From positions 1-20,385 of the forward strand of contig JAQYCY010000083.1 of the NCBI GenBank assembly GCA_028724485.1: a stretch of 20,385 nt of DNA. Direction: 5' to 3'. The stretch comes from CAG-917 sp028724485. GTDB taxonomy: Bacteria > Bacillota > Clostridia > Christensenellales > CAG-917. Of this stretch, positions 1 through 7,742 are shown piece by piece. A program made the position numbers and the translations under genes. How positions within the stretch are numbered: the stretch's first letter is position 1; each line of letters starts with the position of its first letter. The notes beneath the pieces are model-generated. The model ran no database searches. It was not told the DNA's origin and saw nothing but the letters and a program-made list of their open reading frames with translations.

Positions 1-138
1 GAAAGAGAAATTAAAAACGGCAAAACGGAATTAAAACTTAGCTACACGGACGGCAATAATATAAACACGATTGAAGTCGAAGTAGTGGACGGCAAATACG
101 TTTATTCTGTAGGCAACGAAAAATATGAGTTTGATTAA
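1..138 (+). CDS. C-terminal fragment of an unrecognised protein (partial, 5' end outside window)
   Basis: Frame 1 is open from the first base to a TAA at 136-138 and gives the last 45 residues of a protein whose start lies to the left. The fragment is rich in Lys, Glu, Asn and Thr, with alternating polar and hydrophobic positions near its end (VEVVDGKYVYSVGNEKYEF). This would suit beta strands of a secreted or surface domain, but no family can be named. Codon use (GAA, AAA, GGC, GAC) matches the other genes here, and a strong terminator begins 17 bases after the stop, which supports a real gene end. Function unknown. Confidence 0.6.
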   Translation, partial: EREIKNGKTELKLSYTDGNNINTIEVEVVDGKYVYSVGNEKYEFD

Positions 139-154
139 ATAAAAGTTGCTCCAT

Positions 155-212
155 AAAGGGGAACGGCAGTGTGAACAAGTTAAATTCACAGCAAGTGCCG
201 TTCCCTTTTTTT
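155..212 (+). terminator. Rho-independent terminator of the leftmost gene
   Basis: A long hairpin pairs 155-168 with 196-209; its core is GGGAACGGCA against TGCCGTTCCC. A second internal stem pairs TGTGAA at 170-175 with TTCACA at 185-190. The 3' arm runs into a run of seven T (206-212). It lies just downstream of the stop at 138 and points rightward. Confidence 0.85.
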
Positions 213-328
213 GACGCTGTAAAGAAGCGGCGAAACAGTCGCTAAGGGGTAAGAGATTGTCGCCGTTAAACTTTGCGGCAAAACAGATTAAGAGAAAGGG
301 AAAGTTGCCTTTTAAGAGAATGGCACAT

Positions 329-357
329 TTGCCTTTTAGGTAAGGAAGAAGTATAAT
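329..357 (+). promoter_or_regulatory. Promoter-like site in repeat copy 1
   Basis: TTGCCT at 329-334, a 17-base spacer and a perfect TATAAT at 352-357 resemble a housekeeping sigma promoter pointing right. A transcript from about 364 would reach the hairpin at 518-547, giving an RNA of roughly 180 bases. No coding region follows, so the role is unknown. Confidence 0.4.
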
Positions 358-479
358 AAAGGCACAAAAAAAGAGAAGCGGCAAAACGGTCGCTAAGGGG
401 CAAGAGATTGTCGCCGTTAAACTTTGCGGCAAAACAGATTAAGAGAAAGGGAAAGTTGCCTTTTAAGATAATTGCACAT

Positions 480-508
480 TTGCCTTTTAGGTAAGGAAGA
501 AGTATAAT
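480..508 (+). promoter_or_regulatory. Promoter-like site in repeat copy 2
   Basis: This is the same TTGCCT (480-485), 17-base spacer and TATAAT (503-508) as in copy 1. Transcription would begin near 515, at the base of the terminator hairpin; any readthrough would run antisense into the 3' end of nifJ. Confidence 0.35.
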
Positions 509-516
509 TAAGGCAC

Positions 517-547
517 AAAAAAAGAGAAGCGATTGCTTCTCTTTTTT
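517..547 (-). terminator. nifJ terminator, symmetrical and probably bidirectional
   Basis: A 13-bp perfect stem pairs 518-530 with 535-547 around the loop GATT. On the minus strand the hairpin is followed by seven T (complement of the A run 517-523), 25 bases past the nifJ stop. On the plus strand it ends in six T, so it could also stop rightward transcripts coming from the repeat. Confidence 0.85.
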
Positions 548-571
548 GTATATAAGAATCTCGGATTATTC

Positions 572-3500
572 TTACTTTTCGGCCTTAGCCTTATAGAACT
601 CTCTCTTCTTTCTCGAATCGTCTTCGTTCTTCTTGAAGAGTGCTTGCGCAGCTTCAGGATTTTGTTTTGCGAGCGAAGCGTAACGGGTTTCGTTCATAAG
701 GAATGCTTGATAGTCGCCTGTTGGCTCCTTGCTGTCAAGAGTGAACGGATTTTCTTCCGTGCCGACTTTGTCAGGGTTGAAGCGGAAGAGTTGCCAATAT
801 CCGCATTCGACGGCTTTCTTCATTTCTTGTTGAGCGTTTTCCATACCGCCTTTGATGCCGTGGTTGATACACGGAGCATAAGCGATAACAAGTGACGGAC
901 CGTGATATGCTTCTGCTTCTGCCATAGCTTTAACTACTTGTTGCATATTTGCGCCCATAGAAACTTGTGCGACGTAGATATAACCGTAGTCCATAGCAAG
1001 GAGGGCAAGGTCCTTTTTCTTTGTGCGCTTGCCGGTTGCTGCAAATTTTGCAACTGCGCCTGCAGGCGTTGCCTTTGACGCTTGTCCGCCGGTGTTCGAG
1101 TAAACTTCGGTGTCGAGAACAAGAATGTTTACGTCTTCTCCGCTTGCGAGAACGTGGTCAACGCCGTTGTAACCGATATCGTATGCCCAGCCGTCACCGC
1201 CGACAATCCAGATAGACTTCTTGATGAGGCAGTCTTCCATAGCTTCGATATTTGCAAGAAGGGCTTTCGTTTCGGCGTCGGCTTTCTTCATCTCGTTAGG
1301 AAGAAGAGCAACGATTTGGTCGCGAGCTGCTTCGCTTGCTTTTGCGTCTTCTTTGCCGTCGATCCAAGCCTTTAATGCGGCTTTAAAATCGTCTGAAACT
1401 TTTGCGTCCAAAAGTTGAGTTGCATAGCCACTAAGAACGTTTCTTCTGGTGCTGTATGCAAGGTTCATACCATAACCGAATTCGGCGTTGTCTTCAAACA
1501 AGCTGTTTGCCCAAGCAGGTCCGCGTCCCTTGTCGTTTGTCGTATAAGGGCAGGTTGGGGCAGAGCCGCCGTAAATCGAGCTACAACCCGTTGCGTTTGC
1601 AATGAGCATTCTATCGCCGAAAAGTTGCGACATAAGTTTGACGTAAGGAGTTTCGCCACAGCCTGCGCAAGCGCCTGAGAACTCGAAGAGCGGCTTCTTG
1701 AATTGGCTGTTCTTGACGTTCATTGTCTTGAATTCGGCAGTCGTTTCTTTGAGCGTTTCTGAGTATTCCCAATTTGCCGCATCCTTTTCGATTGAATCGT
1801 CAAGCGGAATCATGGTGAGAGCCTTTTCTTTTGCAGGACATACGGCTACGCAGTTTTTACAGCCCGTGCAGTCGTAAGGGCTGACTTGAATACGGAATTC
1901 ATAGCCTGCAAATCCCGTTGCGGCTTTCGTTACGAAACTTTCAGGCTTGTTGCCTAAATCGTTTGAAAGGATAGGGCGGATAGCAGCGTGCGGACAAACA
2001 AGAGCGCATTGGTTACATTGAATACACTTTGTAGGGTCCCATTCAGGAACGGAAACAGCGATACCGCGTTTTTCAAATTTGGTTGTGCCGGTAGGGACGT
2101 AACCGTTCGGATTGAATGCCGATACAGGAAGTTTGTCGCCTTCTTGTGCGGCAATAGGAGCGATAAACGTTCTGAAATATTCATCGTTTGCGACTTTAAG
2201 CGGAGCTGCGCCCTCGGTTGTGGTTGCCCAGCTTTCAGGGTATTTAACTTCGACAAGTTCTTTGATTGCGTTGTCTACGCAAGCATAGTTCATGTTGACG
2301 ATAGCATCGCCCTTTTTGCCGTAGGTGAGCTTGATTTTTTCTTTCATATAACGCTCTGCATCTTCGTAAGGAATGATGTTTGCGAGTTTAAAGAAAGCAG
2401 CTTGCATAACGGTGTTTACACCCTTTGTAGTGCCGAGAGCGGTAACGACTTTAAGACCGTCCAACGTATAGAACTTGATGTGCTTTTTAGCAATCATATT
2501 CTTTATCGATGCAGGAAGTTTGACGTCCATTTCTTCCGGAGTCCATTGCGAGTTGAGAAGGAACGTGCCGCCTTCTTTAAGGTCTGAAAGCATATCGTAA
2601 CGGAGAACGTATGATTCGTTGTGGCAAGCTACGAAGTTTGCTTGGTCGATAAGATACGTGCTGCGGATAGGTTTGTCGGAGAAACGAAGGTGAGAAATGG
2701 TGATGCCGCCCGATTTCTTCGAGTCGTATGCAAAGTATGCTTGAGCATATTTGTCGGTGTGGTCGCCGATGATTTTGATGCTGTTTTTATTCGCGCCGAC
2801 CGTGCCGTCAGAACCGAGTCCATAGAATTTGCAAGAAACGGTGCTGTCGTCCGAAGCGTCGATTTTTTCGGTTACAGGAAGCGAATGGAAGGTTACGTCG
2901 TCGGTGATACCGATTGTGAAACGAGTCTTCTTTTCGCCGTTCATATTTGCGTAGATAGCGTTGACCATCGAAGGATTGAATTCTTTGCTACCGATACCGT
3001 AACGTCCGCAAAGAACTTCTTTCTTGATGCCCCTTTCAGCTAATGCCGTTACGACGTCGATGTAAAGCGGTTCGCCGAGAGCGCCCGGTTCTTTGGTTCT
3101 GTCCATAACGGTGATGACTTTTACGCTACTTGGGATAGCTTTGACGAGAGCGTCTTGCGGGAACGGTCTGAAAAGTCTGACTTTGACAAGACCGACTTTT
3201 TCGCCTTTTGCGTTGAGATAGTCAACCGTTTCTTCGGCGGCTTCTGCGCCCGAACCCATAATGACGATAACTCTATCGGCGTCTTTTGCGCCGTAGTAGT
3301 CGACAAGGTTGTATTTTCTGCCCGTAAGAGCGGAAACTTTATCCATTTGAGCTTGAACGATTGCAGGAACGGCATCGTAATATTTGTTTGAAGCTTCTCT
3401 GTTTTGGAAGTAAATATCAGGGTTTTGAGCAGTGCCTTGTTGATGAGGATGTTCAGGGTTCAAAGCACGCTTTCTGAACTCTTCGATCTTCTTGAAGTCG

Positions 3501-4078
3501 ACGAGTTTTTTCATTTCATCGTATTCGATACCGTCGATTTTGCTTACTTCGTGCGAAGTTCTGAAACCGTCGAAGAAGCTGATAAACGGAACGCTCGATT
3601 CAAGCGTAGAAAGGTGAGCGACCAAAGAAAGGTCCATAACTTCCTGAACGCTGTTCGATGCGAGCATAGCAAAACCGGTTTGGCGGCAAGCCATAACGTC
3701 CGAGTGGTCGCCGAAGATGTTAAGTGCATGTCCTGCGACGCTTCTTGCCGAAACGTGGAAAACCGACGGAAGCAATTCGCCCGCGATTTTGTACATATTA
3801 GGAATCATAAGGAGCAAACCTTGGCTAGCCGTGAAAGTGCTGGTCAATGCGCCTGCCGCAAGAGAACCGTGAACTGCGCCTGCAGCGCCTGCTTCGGATT
3901 CCATTTCGGCGATTTTGAGAACGTTGCCCATAAGGTTTTTTCTACCTTGTCCTGCCCATTCGTCGCAGTTTTCTGCCATAGGTGACGAAGGAGTGATAGG
4001 GTAGATGGCGGCTACGTCAGAGAACGCATAGGCTACGTGAGCCGCAGCGGTGTTGCCGTCGATAGTCATTTTTTTCAT
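572..4078 (-). CDS. nifJ: Pyruvate:ferredoxin (flavodoxin) oxidoreductase, single-chain
   Basis: This enzyme oxidatively decarboxylates pyruvate to acetyl-CoA and CO2 in the cytoplasm and passes electrons to ferredoxin; it is a hallmark of anaerobic fermentation. The 1168-residue chain has the full fused architecture: an N-terminal pyruvate-binding domain with YPITPSSP near residue 26, the second POR domain around 260-360, the gamma domain around 410-590 with an EKR-type segment after it, a two-cluster ferredoxin domain with CIQCNQCALVCP near 685 and CTGCKNCVAVCP near 737, and a TPP-binding domain. The last carries CAGCGETP near 805 (ligands of the proximal cluster) and GDGWAYDIG near 961 (diphosphate/Mg site). 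All expected cysteines are present. The ATG has GGAGG five bases upstream and a strong promoter at 4118-4146. It is monocistronic, with its own terminator. Nothing suggests decay. Confidence 0.97.
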   Translation of the reverse strand: MKKMTIDGNTAAAHVAYAFSDVAAIYPITPSSPMAENCDEWAGQGRKNLMGNVLKIAEMESEAGAAGAVHGSLAAGALTSTFTASQGLLLMIPNMYKIAGELLPSVFHVSARSVAGHALNIFGDHSDVMACRQTGFAMLASNSVQEVMDLSLVAHLSTLESSVPFISFFDGFRTSHEVSKIDGIEYDEMKKLVDFKKIEEFRKRALNPEHPHQQGTAQNPDIYFQNREASNKYYDAVPAIVQAQMDKVSALTGRKYNLVDYYGAKDADRVIVIMGSGAEAAEETVDYLNAKGEKVGLVKVRLFRPFPQDALVKAIPSSVKVITVMDRTKEPGALGEPLYIDVVTALAERGIKKEVLCGRYGIGSKEFNPSMVNAIYANMNGEKKTRFTIGITDDVTFHSLPVTEKIDASDDSTVSCKFYGLGSDGTVGANKNSIKIIGDHTDKYAQAYFAYDSKKSGGITISHLRFSDKPIRSTYLIDQANFVACHNESYVLRYDMLSDLKEGGTFLLNSQWTPEEMDVKLPASIKNMIAKKHIKFYTLDGLKVVTALGTTKGVNTVMQAAFFKLANIIPYEDAERYMKEKIKLTYGKKGDAIVNMNYACVDNAIKELVEVKYPESWATTTEGAAPLKVANDEYFRTFIAPIAAQEGDKLPVSAFNPNGYVPTGTTKFEKRGIAVSVPEWDPTKCIQCNQCALVCPHAAIRPILSNDLGNKPESFVTKAATGFAGYEFRIQVSPYDCTGCKNCVAVCPAKEKALTMIPLDDSIEKDAANWEYSETLKETTAEFKTMNVKNSQFKKPLFEFSGACAGCGETPYVKLMSQLFGDRMLIANATGCSSIYGGSAPTCPYTTNDKGRGPAWANSLFEDNAEFGYGMNLAYSTRRNVLSGYATQLLDAKVSDDFKAALKAWIDGKEDAKASEAARDQIVALLPNEMKKADAETKALLANIEAMEDCLIKKSIWIVGGDGWAYDIGYNGVDHVLASGEDVNILVLDTEVYSNTGGQASKATPAGAVAKFAATGKRTKKKDLALLAMDYGYIYVAQVSMGANMQQVVKAMAEAEAYHGPSLVIAYAPCINHGIKGGMENAQQEMKKAVECGYWQLFRFNPDKVGTEENPFTLDSKEPTGDYQAFLMNETRYASLAKQNPEAAQALFKKNEDDSRKKREFYKAKAEK

Positions 4079-4117
4079 AAATACCTCCGAGATTTATCTA
4101 AATTACTCTTAATCGTT

Positions 4118-4146
4118 ATTATAATTCTATAAATAAGTTTAGTCAA
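4118..4146 (-). promoter_or_regulatory. nifJ promoter
   Basis: On the minus strand, TTGACT (complement of 4141-4146) and a perfect TATAAT (complement of 4118-4123) are separated by 17 bases. The start site would be near 4111, giving a leader of about 30 bases that carries GGAGG in front of the nifJ ATG. Confidence 0.8.
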
Positions 4147-4184
4147 ATAATAAATAGGAAATCAAAAAAAAAGGTGATAAAAAT

Positions 4185-4213
4185 TTGTCAAAAACGCCCC
4201 TTAATGTTATAAT
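4185..4213 (+). promoter_or_regulatory. Promoter of the ecfA1 operon, abutting the start codon
   Basis: TTGTCA at 4185-4190, a 17-base spacer and a perfect TATAAT at 4208-4213 form a near-consensus promoter. Only six bases separate the -10 box from the ecfA1 ATG at 4220, so transcription should begin at or very near the A of the start codon. Confidence 0.75.
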
Positions 4214-4219
4214 GCGCTT

Positions 4220-5056
4220 ATGTCACAGATCGAAGTCAAAAACGTTAAATTTTCATATTCGAAAAAAGGAGAAAAAGCCGAGTATGCTTTAGGCGGCGTT
4301 TCCTTTCGGATAGATAAGGGAGAGTTCGTTTCCGTCGTCGGAAAAAACGGTTGTGGAAAGTCGACTCTTGCCAAATTGTTAAACGGACTTTTCGAGCCTA
4401 CCGTCGGAAAGGTTTTCGTATGCGGTTACGATACGGAAAACGAAGATACGATTTTTGAAATTCGCAAAAGAGCGGGAATGGTATTCCAAAATCCCGACAA
4501 TCAGATGGTTGCGACAATAGTCGAAGACGATATAGCGTTCGGCCCTGAAAATCTCGGCGTTCCGCCGCTCGAAATAGAAGAGCGAGTCAAAAGGTCTCTT
4601 GAAACTGTAGGGATGACGGATTATCGCTATGCTACCGCCTCGAAGCTGAGCGGCGGACAAAAACAAAGAATTGCTATTGCCGGCGTGCTTGCTATGGAAC
4701 CCGAAATTCTCATTTTGGACGAAGCTACGAGTATGCTTGACCCAAAGGGCAGAGCGGAAGTTATGTCGGTTGCAAAAAAACTCAACGACAGCGGAATTAC
4801 CGTTGTCAACATTACGCACAATATGGACGAAGTCGCATTAAGCGACAGGGTTATCGCGCTTTTGGACGGGTTTGTCGTTTTTGACGGAGTGCCGAAAGAG
4901 CTTTTTAAGAATAACGAAGTTTTAAAAAAGGCGAAGCTGGATTTGCCGCCTATTGCAAAACTCAGGAATATGCTTTTGAAAAAGGGCGTGTTAGTCGGCG
5001 GCGATACGCTTGACGAAAATACGCTTGTGGAGGAGATATGGCAGTCGTTGAAGTAA
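4220..5056 (+). CDS. ecfA1: ECF transporter ATPase subunit A1
   Basis: One of two ABC ATPases that power the energy-coupling factor module, which works with interchangeable membrane S components to import vitamins or metal ions. The 278-residue protein has Walker A GKNGCGKST (41-49), Q-loop Gln90, signature LSGGQ (143-147), Walker B ILILDE (163-168) and the H-loop His200 in NITHNMDE. The length is normal. The order ecfA1-ecfA2-ecfT-truA upstream of rplM-rpsI matches Bacillus and clostridial loci, although here rplQ does not precede it. No Shine-Dalgarno lies before the ATG and the -10 box ends six bases upstream, so the message is predicted leaderless. The family N-terminus matches this start. 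The 3' end overlaps ecfA2 by 19 bases. Confidence 0.95.
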   Translation: MSQIEVKNVKFSYSKKGEKAEYALGGVSFRIDKGEFVSVVGKNGCGKSTLAKLLNGLFEPTVGKVFVCGYDTENEDTIFEIRKRAGMVFQNPDNQMVATIVEDDIAFGPENLGVPPLEIEERVKRSLETVGMTDYRYATASKLSGGQKQRIAIAGVLAMEPEILILDEATSMLDPKGRAEVMSVAKKLNDSGITVVNITHNMDEVALSDRVIALLDGFVVFDGVPKELFKNNEVLKKAKLDLPPIAKLRNMLLKKGVLVGGDTLDENTLVEEIWQSLK

Positions 5057-5916
5057 ATAATTTAAGCTACGTCTACTCCAAAAAGACGCCGTATGAAAAA
5101 CTTGCGTTAGACGGCGTTAGCTTTGCCGTCGAAAAAGGCGAGTTTTTCGGAATCGTCGGCGCAACGGGAAGCGGAAAGTCGACGCTCATCTCTCACCTTA
5201 ACGTACTCAACAAACCGCAAAGCGGAAGCGTCGTGGTTTTGGATAAAGATTGCAGCGTGAAGAAAAACTTTTTATCTATCCGCTTCGGCGTCGGAATGGT
5301 TTTTCAATATCCCGAATATCAACTTTTTGAAGATACAGTTGCCAAGGACGTTGCTTTCGGACCTAAGAATATGAAGCTCCCAAAAGAAGAAATCGACCGT
5401 CGTGTAAAAGATGCGTTAAATCTTGTAGGGCTTCCCTATGAAATTTACGGGCAGCGTTCGCCGTTTGAACTTTCGGGCGGTGAAAAAAGAAGAGTTGCAA
5501 TAGCCGGCGTAATAGCTATGGAACCCGAAATTTTGGTGCTTGACGAAGTGGCGGCAGGACTTGATCCCGAGGGCAGAGAAGATATTTTAAAACTGATAAA
5601 AGTTTTGCAAAAAGAAAAATGCCCGACCATTGTGCTTGTGTCGCACAATATGGACGACGTAGCCGCGCTTTGCGACAGGATACTTGTCATGGCGGACGGC
5701 AAAGTCAAATTTTTGGGTACGCCGAAAGAAGTGTTCAAAAACGTAAAGGAAATGAGCGAGCTTGGTTTAGGACTTCCGACCGCAACGAGAATACAAGTCG
5801 AGCTTGCAGGATTAGGCGTAAAGTTCGACGACGTTTGCATAACGCTTGAAGAACTTGCAAACAGTCTTGCAAAAAACGGCAAGTCGAAAGACAAGGGAGA
5901 AAATTATGTTTCGTGA
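5038..5916 (+). CDS. ecfA2: ECF transporter ATPase subunit A2
   Basis: Second ATPase of the energy-coupling factor module, forming a heterodimer with EcfA1 below the EcfT membrane protein. The 292-residue protein has Walker A GATGSGKST (41-49), MVFQYPEYQLF as Q-loop region (Gln90), signature LSGGE (145-149), Walker B ILVLDE (165-170) and the H-loop His203. The start is set by a GGAGGAG site inside the ecfA1 end, three bases before the ATG. Overlap with ecfA1 (19 bases) and with ecfT (11 bases) implies translational coupling and fixed stoichiometry. The assignment as A2 rather than A1 rests on operon order and on similarity to the family. Confidence 0.95.
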   Translation: MAVVEVNNLSYVYSKKTPYEKLALDGVSFAVEKGEFFGIVGATGSGKSTLISHLNVLNKPQSGSVVVLDKDCSVKKNFLSIRFGVGMVFQYPEYQLFEDTVAKDVAFGPKNMKLPKEEIDRRVKDALNLVGLPYEIYGQRSPFELSGGEKRRVAIAGVIAMEPEILVLDEVAAGLDPEGREDILKLIKVLQKEKCPTIVLVSHNMDDVAALCDRILVMADGKVKFLGTPKEVFKNVKEMSELGLGLPTATRIQVELAGLGVKFDDVCITLEELANSLAKNGKSKDKGENYVS

Positions 5917-6760
5917 TATATCGTTCGGACAGTATTATCCTACTTCATCGCCCGTGCATAGGCTTGATCCGAGAACGAAATTGGTTTTGACGATTTTGTA
6001 TATCGTCACGATATTTTTCATTCAAACCTATTTCAGCTATCTTGTGACCTTTGTGTTTTTGATAGCGGTTATACTTTTGTCGAGAGTGCCTATATTGTCC
6101 GTTTTGAAGTCGATAAAAGGCGTAATATTCTTAGTGCTGTTCGCGTCTGTTTTAAACTTGTTTTTTGTAAAAACGGGCGAAGTCATCTATGAAAAACAAA
6201 TAACGAGCGTTTGGCATTTTATGATAACTTGGGACGGCGTTCATAACAGCATAAAGTTGACTTTAAGGCTTATTTTGCTTATTGCGGGAGCGTCGATAAT
6301 ATCCCTTACCACAACCCCTATGAGCCTTACGGACGGCATTGAAAGTTTGCTTAAACCACTCAAACTTGTTCGTTTCCCCGTTCATGACGTTGCAATCATA
6401 ATGAGTATTGCGCTAAGGTTTATTCCGACTTTGCTCGAAGAAACAAACAAAATCATAAACGCGCAAAAGGCAAGGGGAGCGTCGTTCGATACGGGCGGCA
6501 TCGGCAAAAGGGCAAAGGCAATGTTGCCGATTTTAATTCCGCTTTTCGTCAGCGCATTTCGCCGTGCCGACGAGCTTGCGTTTGCGCTCGATTCTCGCTG
6601 TTATAACGCAACCGAAAAACGAACGAAAATGAAAAAGCTCAAATTCAAATTCGGCGACCTTATAGCGACACTTTTCGTTGCGGGTTACGCAACGGTTATA
6701 TTTATCGACAGATACTACTTTATGGGACTTGACCACGTTTTGTTTCCGGGGGTGTTTTGA
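5906..6760 (+). CDS. ecfT: ECF transporter transmembrane scaffold subunit T
   Basis: Membrane scaffold that links the two ATPases to vitamin-binding S components. The 284-residue protein begins with a short cytoplasmic stretch containing HRLDPRTK, then hydrophobic helices at about 26-60 and 70-90, further helices at about 115-135 and 160-175, and a last one near 250-270. The cytoplasmic coupling region has the classical AQKARGASF (ARG at 189-191). The second coupling site, usually also ARG-like, reads SRC (230-232) in LAFALDSRCYN, which keeps the central arginine. The chosen ATG at 5906 follows AGGGAG and overlaps the ecfA2 stop; a longer in-frame reading from 5846 lies wholly inside ecfA2 and is not conserved. 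The stop shares one base with the truA ATG. Confidence 0.94.
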   Translation: MFRDISFGQYYPTSSPVHRLDPRTKLVLTILYIVTIFFIQTYFSYLVTFVFLIAVILLSRVPILSVLKSIKGVIFLVLFASVLNLFFVKTGEVIYEKQITSVWHFMITWDGVHNSIKLTLRLILLIAGASIISLTTTPMSLTDGIESLLKPLKLVRFPVHDVAIIMSIALRFIPTLLEETNKIINAQKARGASFDTGGIGKRAKAMLPILIPLFVSAFRRADELAFALDSRCYNATEKRTKMKKLKFKFGDLIATLFVAGYATVIFIDRYYFMGLDHVLFPGVF

Positions 6761-7503
6761 TGCGTTATAAACTCACCGTCGAATACAACGGAAAAGATTA
6801 TCACGGCTGGCAAGTGCAAAAGAACGCAATAACCGTTCAGGAAGTGTTAGAGTCCGCTCTTTGTAAAATCGGCATAAAGACCACTACGGTAGCTAGCGGA
6901 AGAACGGACAGCGGAGTTCATGCGGCAGGGCAGGTCGTACATTTCGATAGCGACGTGAAAATACCTTGCGACAGATTACCGCTTGCGATAAACGCTTATC
7001 TTCCCCTTGACGTTGCCGTGGTTAAATGCGAAATAGTTTCGGGCGACTTTAACGCAAGATTCAGCGCAAAGAAAAAGACTTATTGTTACAGATTTTACGT
7101 TTCGAGGCTTAGACACCCTCTTTTGGAAATCAATCATTATCAAGTCACTAAGTCGCTCGATTTGGCGGAAATGCGAGCCGCCGCAAACGAAATCGAGGGT
7201 AAGCACGATTTCAAATGTTTCGAGGCGGTAGGGTCGAAAGTCGTCGATACCGTGCGTACCGTCTACGAAATTCGCTTCGAAACAAAAGATTTAATAGGCG
7301 GCAGGGAGATTGAAATTTACGTTACGGGCAACGGCTTTTTGTATAATATGGTGCGGATAATCGCAGGAACGCTTCTTTACGTCGGACAAGGAAAGTTGAC
7401 GGCTAAGGACGTAAGGGCGATTATCGAAAAGGGCGACAGAGCAATGGCAGGCAAAACCCTTCCCGCAAAAGGGCTGACACTTGAAAGTGTCGAGTACGAC
7501 TAG
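6760..7503 (+). CDS. truA: tRNA pseudouridine(38-40) synthase TruA
   Basis: Isomerises uridines 38, 39 and 40 in the anticodon arm of tRNAs to pseudouridine. The 247-residue protein has the catalytic motif GRTDSGVHA with the nucleophile Asp50, and the conserved YNGKDYHGWQ near the N-terminus and GNGFLYNMVRI near residue 190. The ATG at 6760 overlaps the ecfT TGA (TGATG) and is preceded by GGGGGTG, so it is translationally coupled to the transporter genes; a TTG one codon earlier is a less likely start. No U-rich terminator follows, so readthrough into rplM is possible. Confidence 0.96.
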   Translation: MRYKLTVEYNGKDYHGWQVQKNAITVQEVLESALCKIGIKTTTVASGRTDSGVHAAGQVVHFDSDVKIPCDRLPLAINAYLPLDVAVVKCEIVSGDFNARFSAKKKTYCYRFYVSRLRHPLLEINHYQVTKSLDLAEMRAAANEIEGKHDFKCFEAVGSKVVDTVRTVYEIRFETKDLIGGREIEIYVTGNGFLYNMVRIIAGTLLYVGQGKLTAKDVRAIIEKGDRAMAGKTLPAKGLTLESVEYD

Positions 7504-7624
7504 CAAAAGCCAAGCCGCTATGAATGCAGAGCCGATTTATATGCGGCGGCGGTAAAACTTTGCCTACATAGTGAAAAAAAGAAAAGCAAAAAATTAAAAA
7601 GTGTCGAAAAGTGCCGCATTTTAC

Positions 7625-7653
7625 TTGACATAGTTTTTAAATTTTCTTATCAT
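7625..7653 (+). promoter_or_regulatory. Promoter of rplM-rpsI
   Basis: A perfect TTGACA at 7625-7630, a 17-base spacer and TATCAT at 7648-7653 predict a start near 7660, giving a leader of roughly 83 bases that contains the putative L13 leader element. Confidence 0.8.
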
Positions 7654-7659
7654 AATAAG

Positions 7660-7715
7660 GCTAATTTGGTTATTCTGCCATGAGGACTAGCCCCCTAAAT
7701 GGCATTGACTAATAA
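7660..7715 (+). ncRNA. Putative ribosomal protein L13 leader (autoregulatory mRNA structure)
   Basis: The rplM 5' UTR contains a hairpin TGCCAT (7676-7681) / ATGGCA (7699-7704) whose loop holds GAGGACTAG and a run of five C, a compact G/C-rich element in an otherwise AT-rich leader. The position, size and look agree with the L13_leader family known before rplM-rpsI in low-GC Firmicutes, through which L13 is thought to control its own operon. I recognise the pattern from memory and could not score it against the covariance model. Confidence 0.65.
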
Positions 7716-7742
7716 AAACATATACCCATCGGAGGTTACGTA

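Larger units (their letters stand above)
224..531. repeat. Two tandem copies of a 151-bp unit plus the first 6 bases of a third
   Basis: Copy 1 is 224-374 and copy 2 is 375-525, at an exact 151-base offset; bases 526-531 (GAAGCG) start a third. By eye the copies differ at about 6 of 151 positions. Each copy contains TTGCCTTTTA twice and ends in an A-rich stretch followed by GAGAAGCG, which in the last copy forms the left arm of the nifJ terminator. The unit length is not a multiple of three and the region has no convincing coding potential, so it looks like a non-coding tandem duplication next to the terminator. It is not a CRISPR: only two long units and no spacers. The stretch 139-571 holds nothing else beyond the two terminators and the promoter-like sites listed. 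Confidence 0.9.

Noticed and set aside
31..432. 133-codon hydrophobic open frame on the minus strand across the repeat
   Set aside because: It overlaps the upstream gene end, its terminator and both repeat copies; the 151-base unit shifts frame between copies and the frame has no ribosome-binding site.
224..531. CRISPR array
   Set aside because: Only two adjacent 151-bp units with no spacers, and no cas genes nearby.
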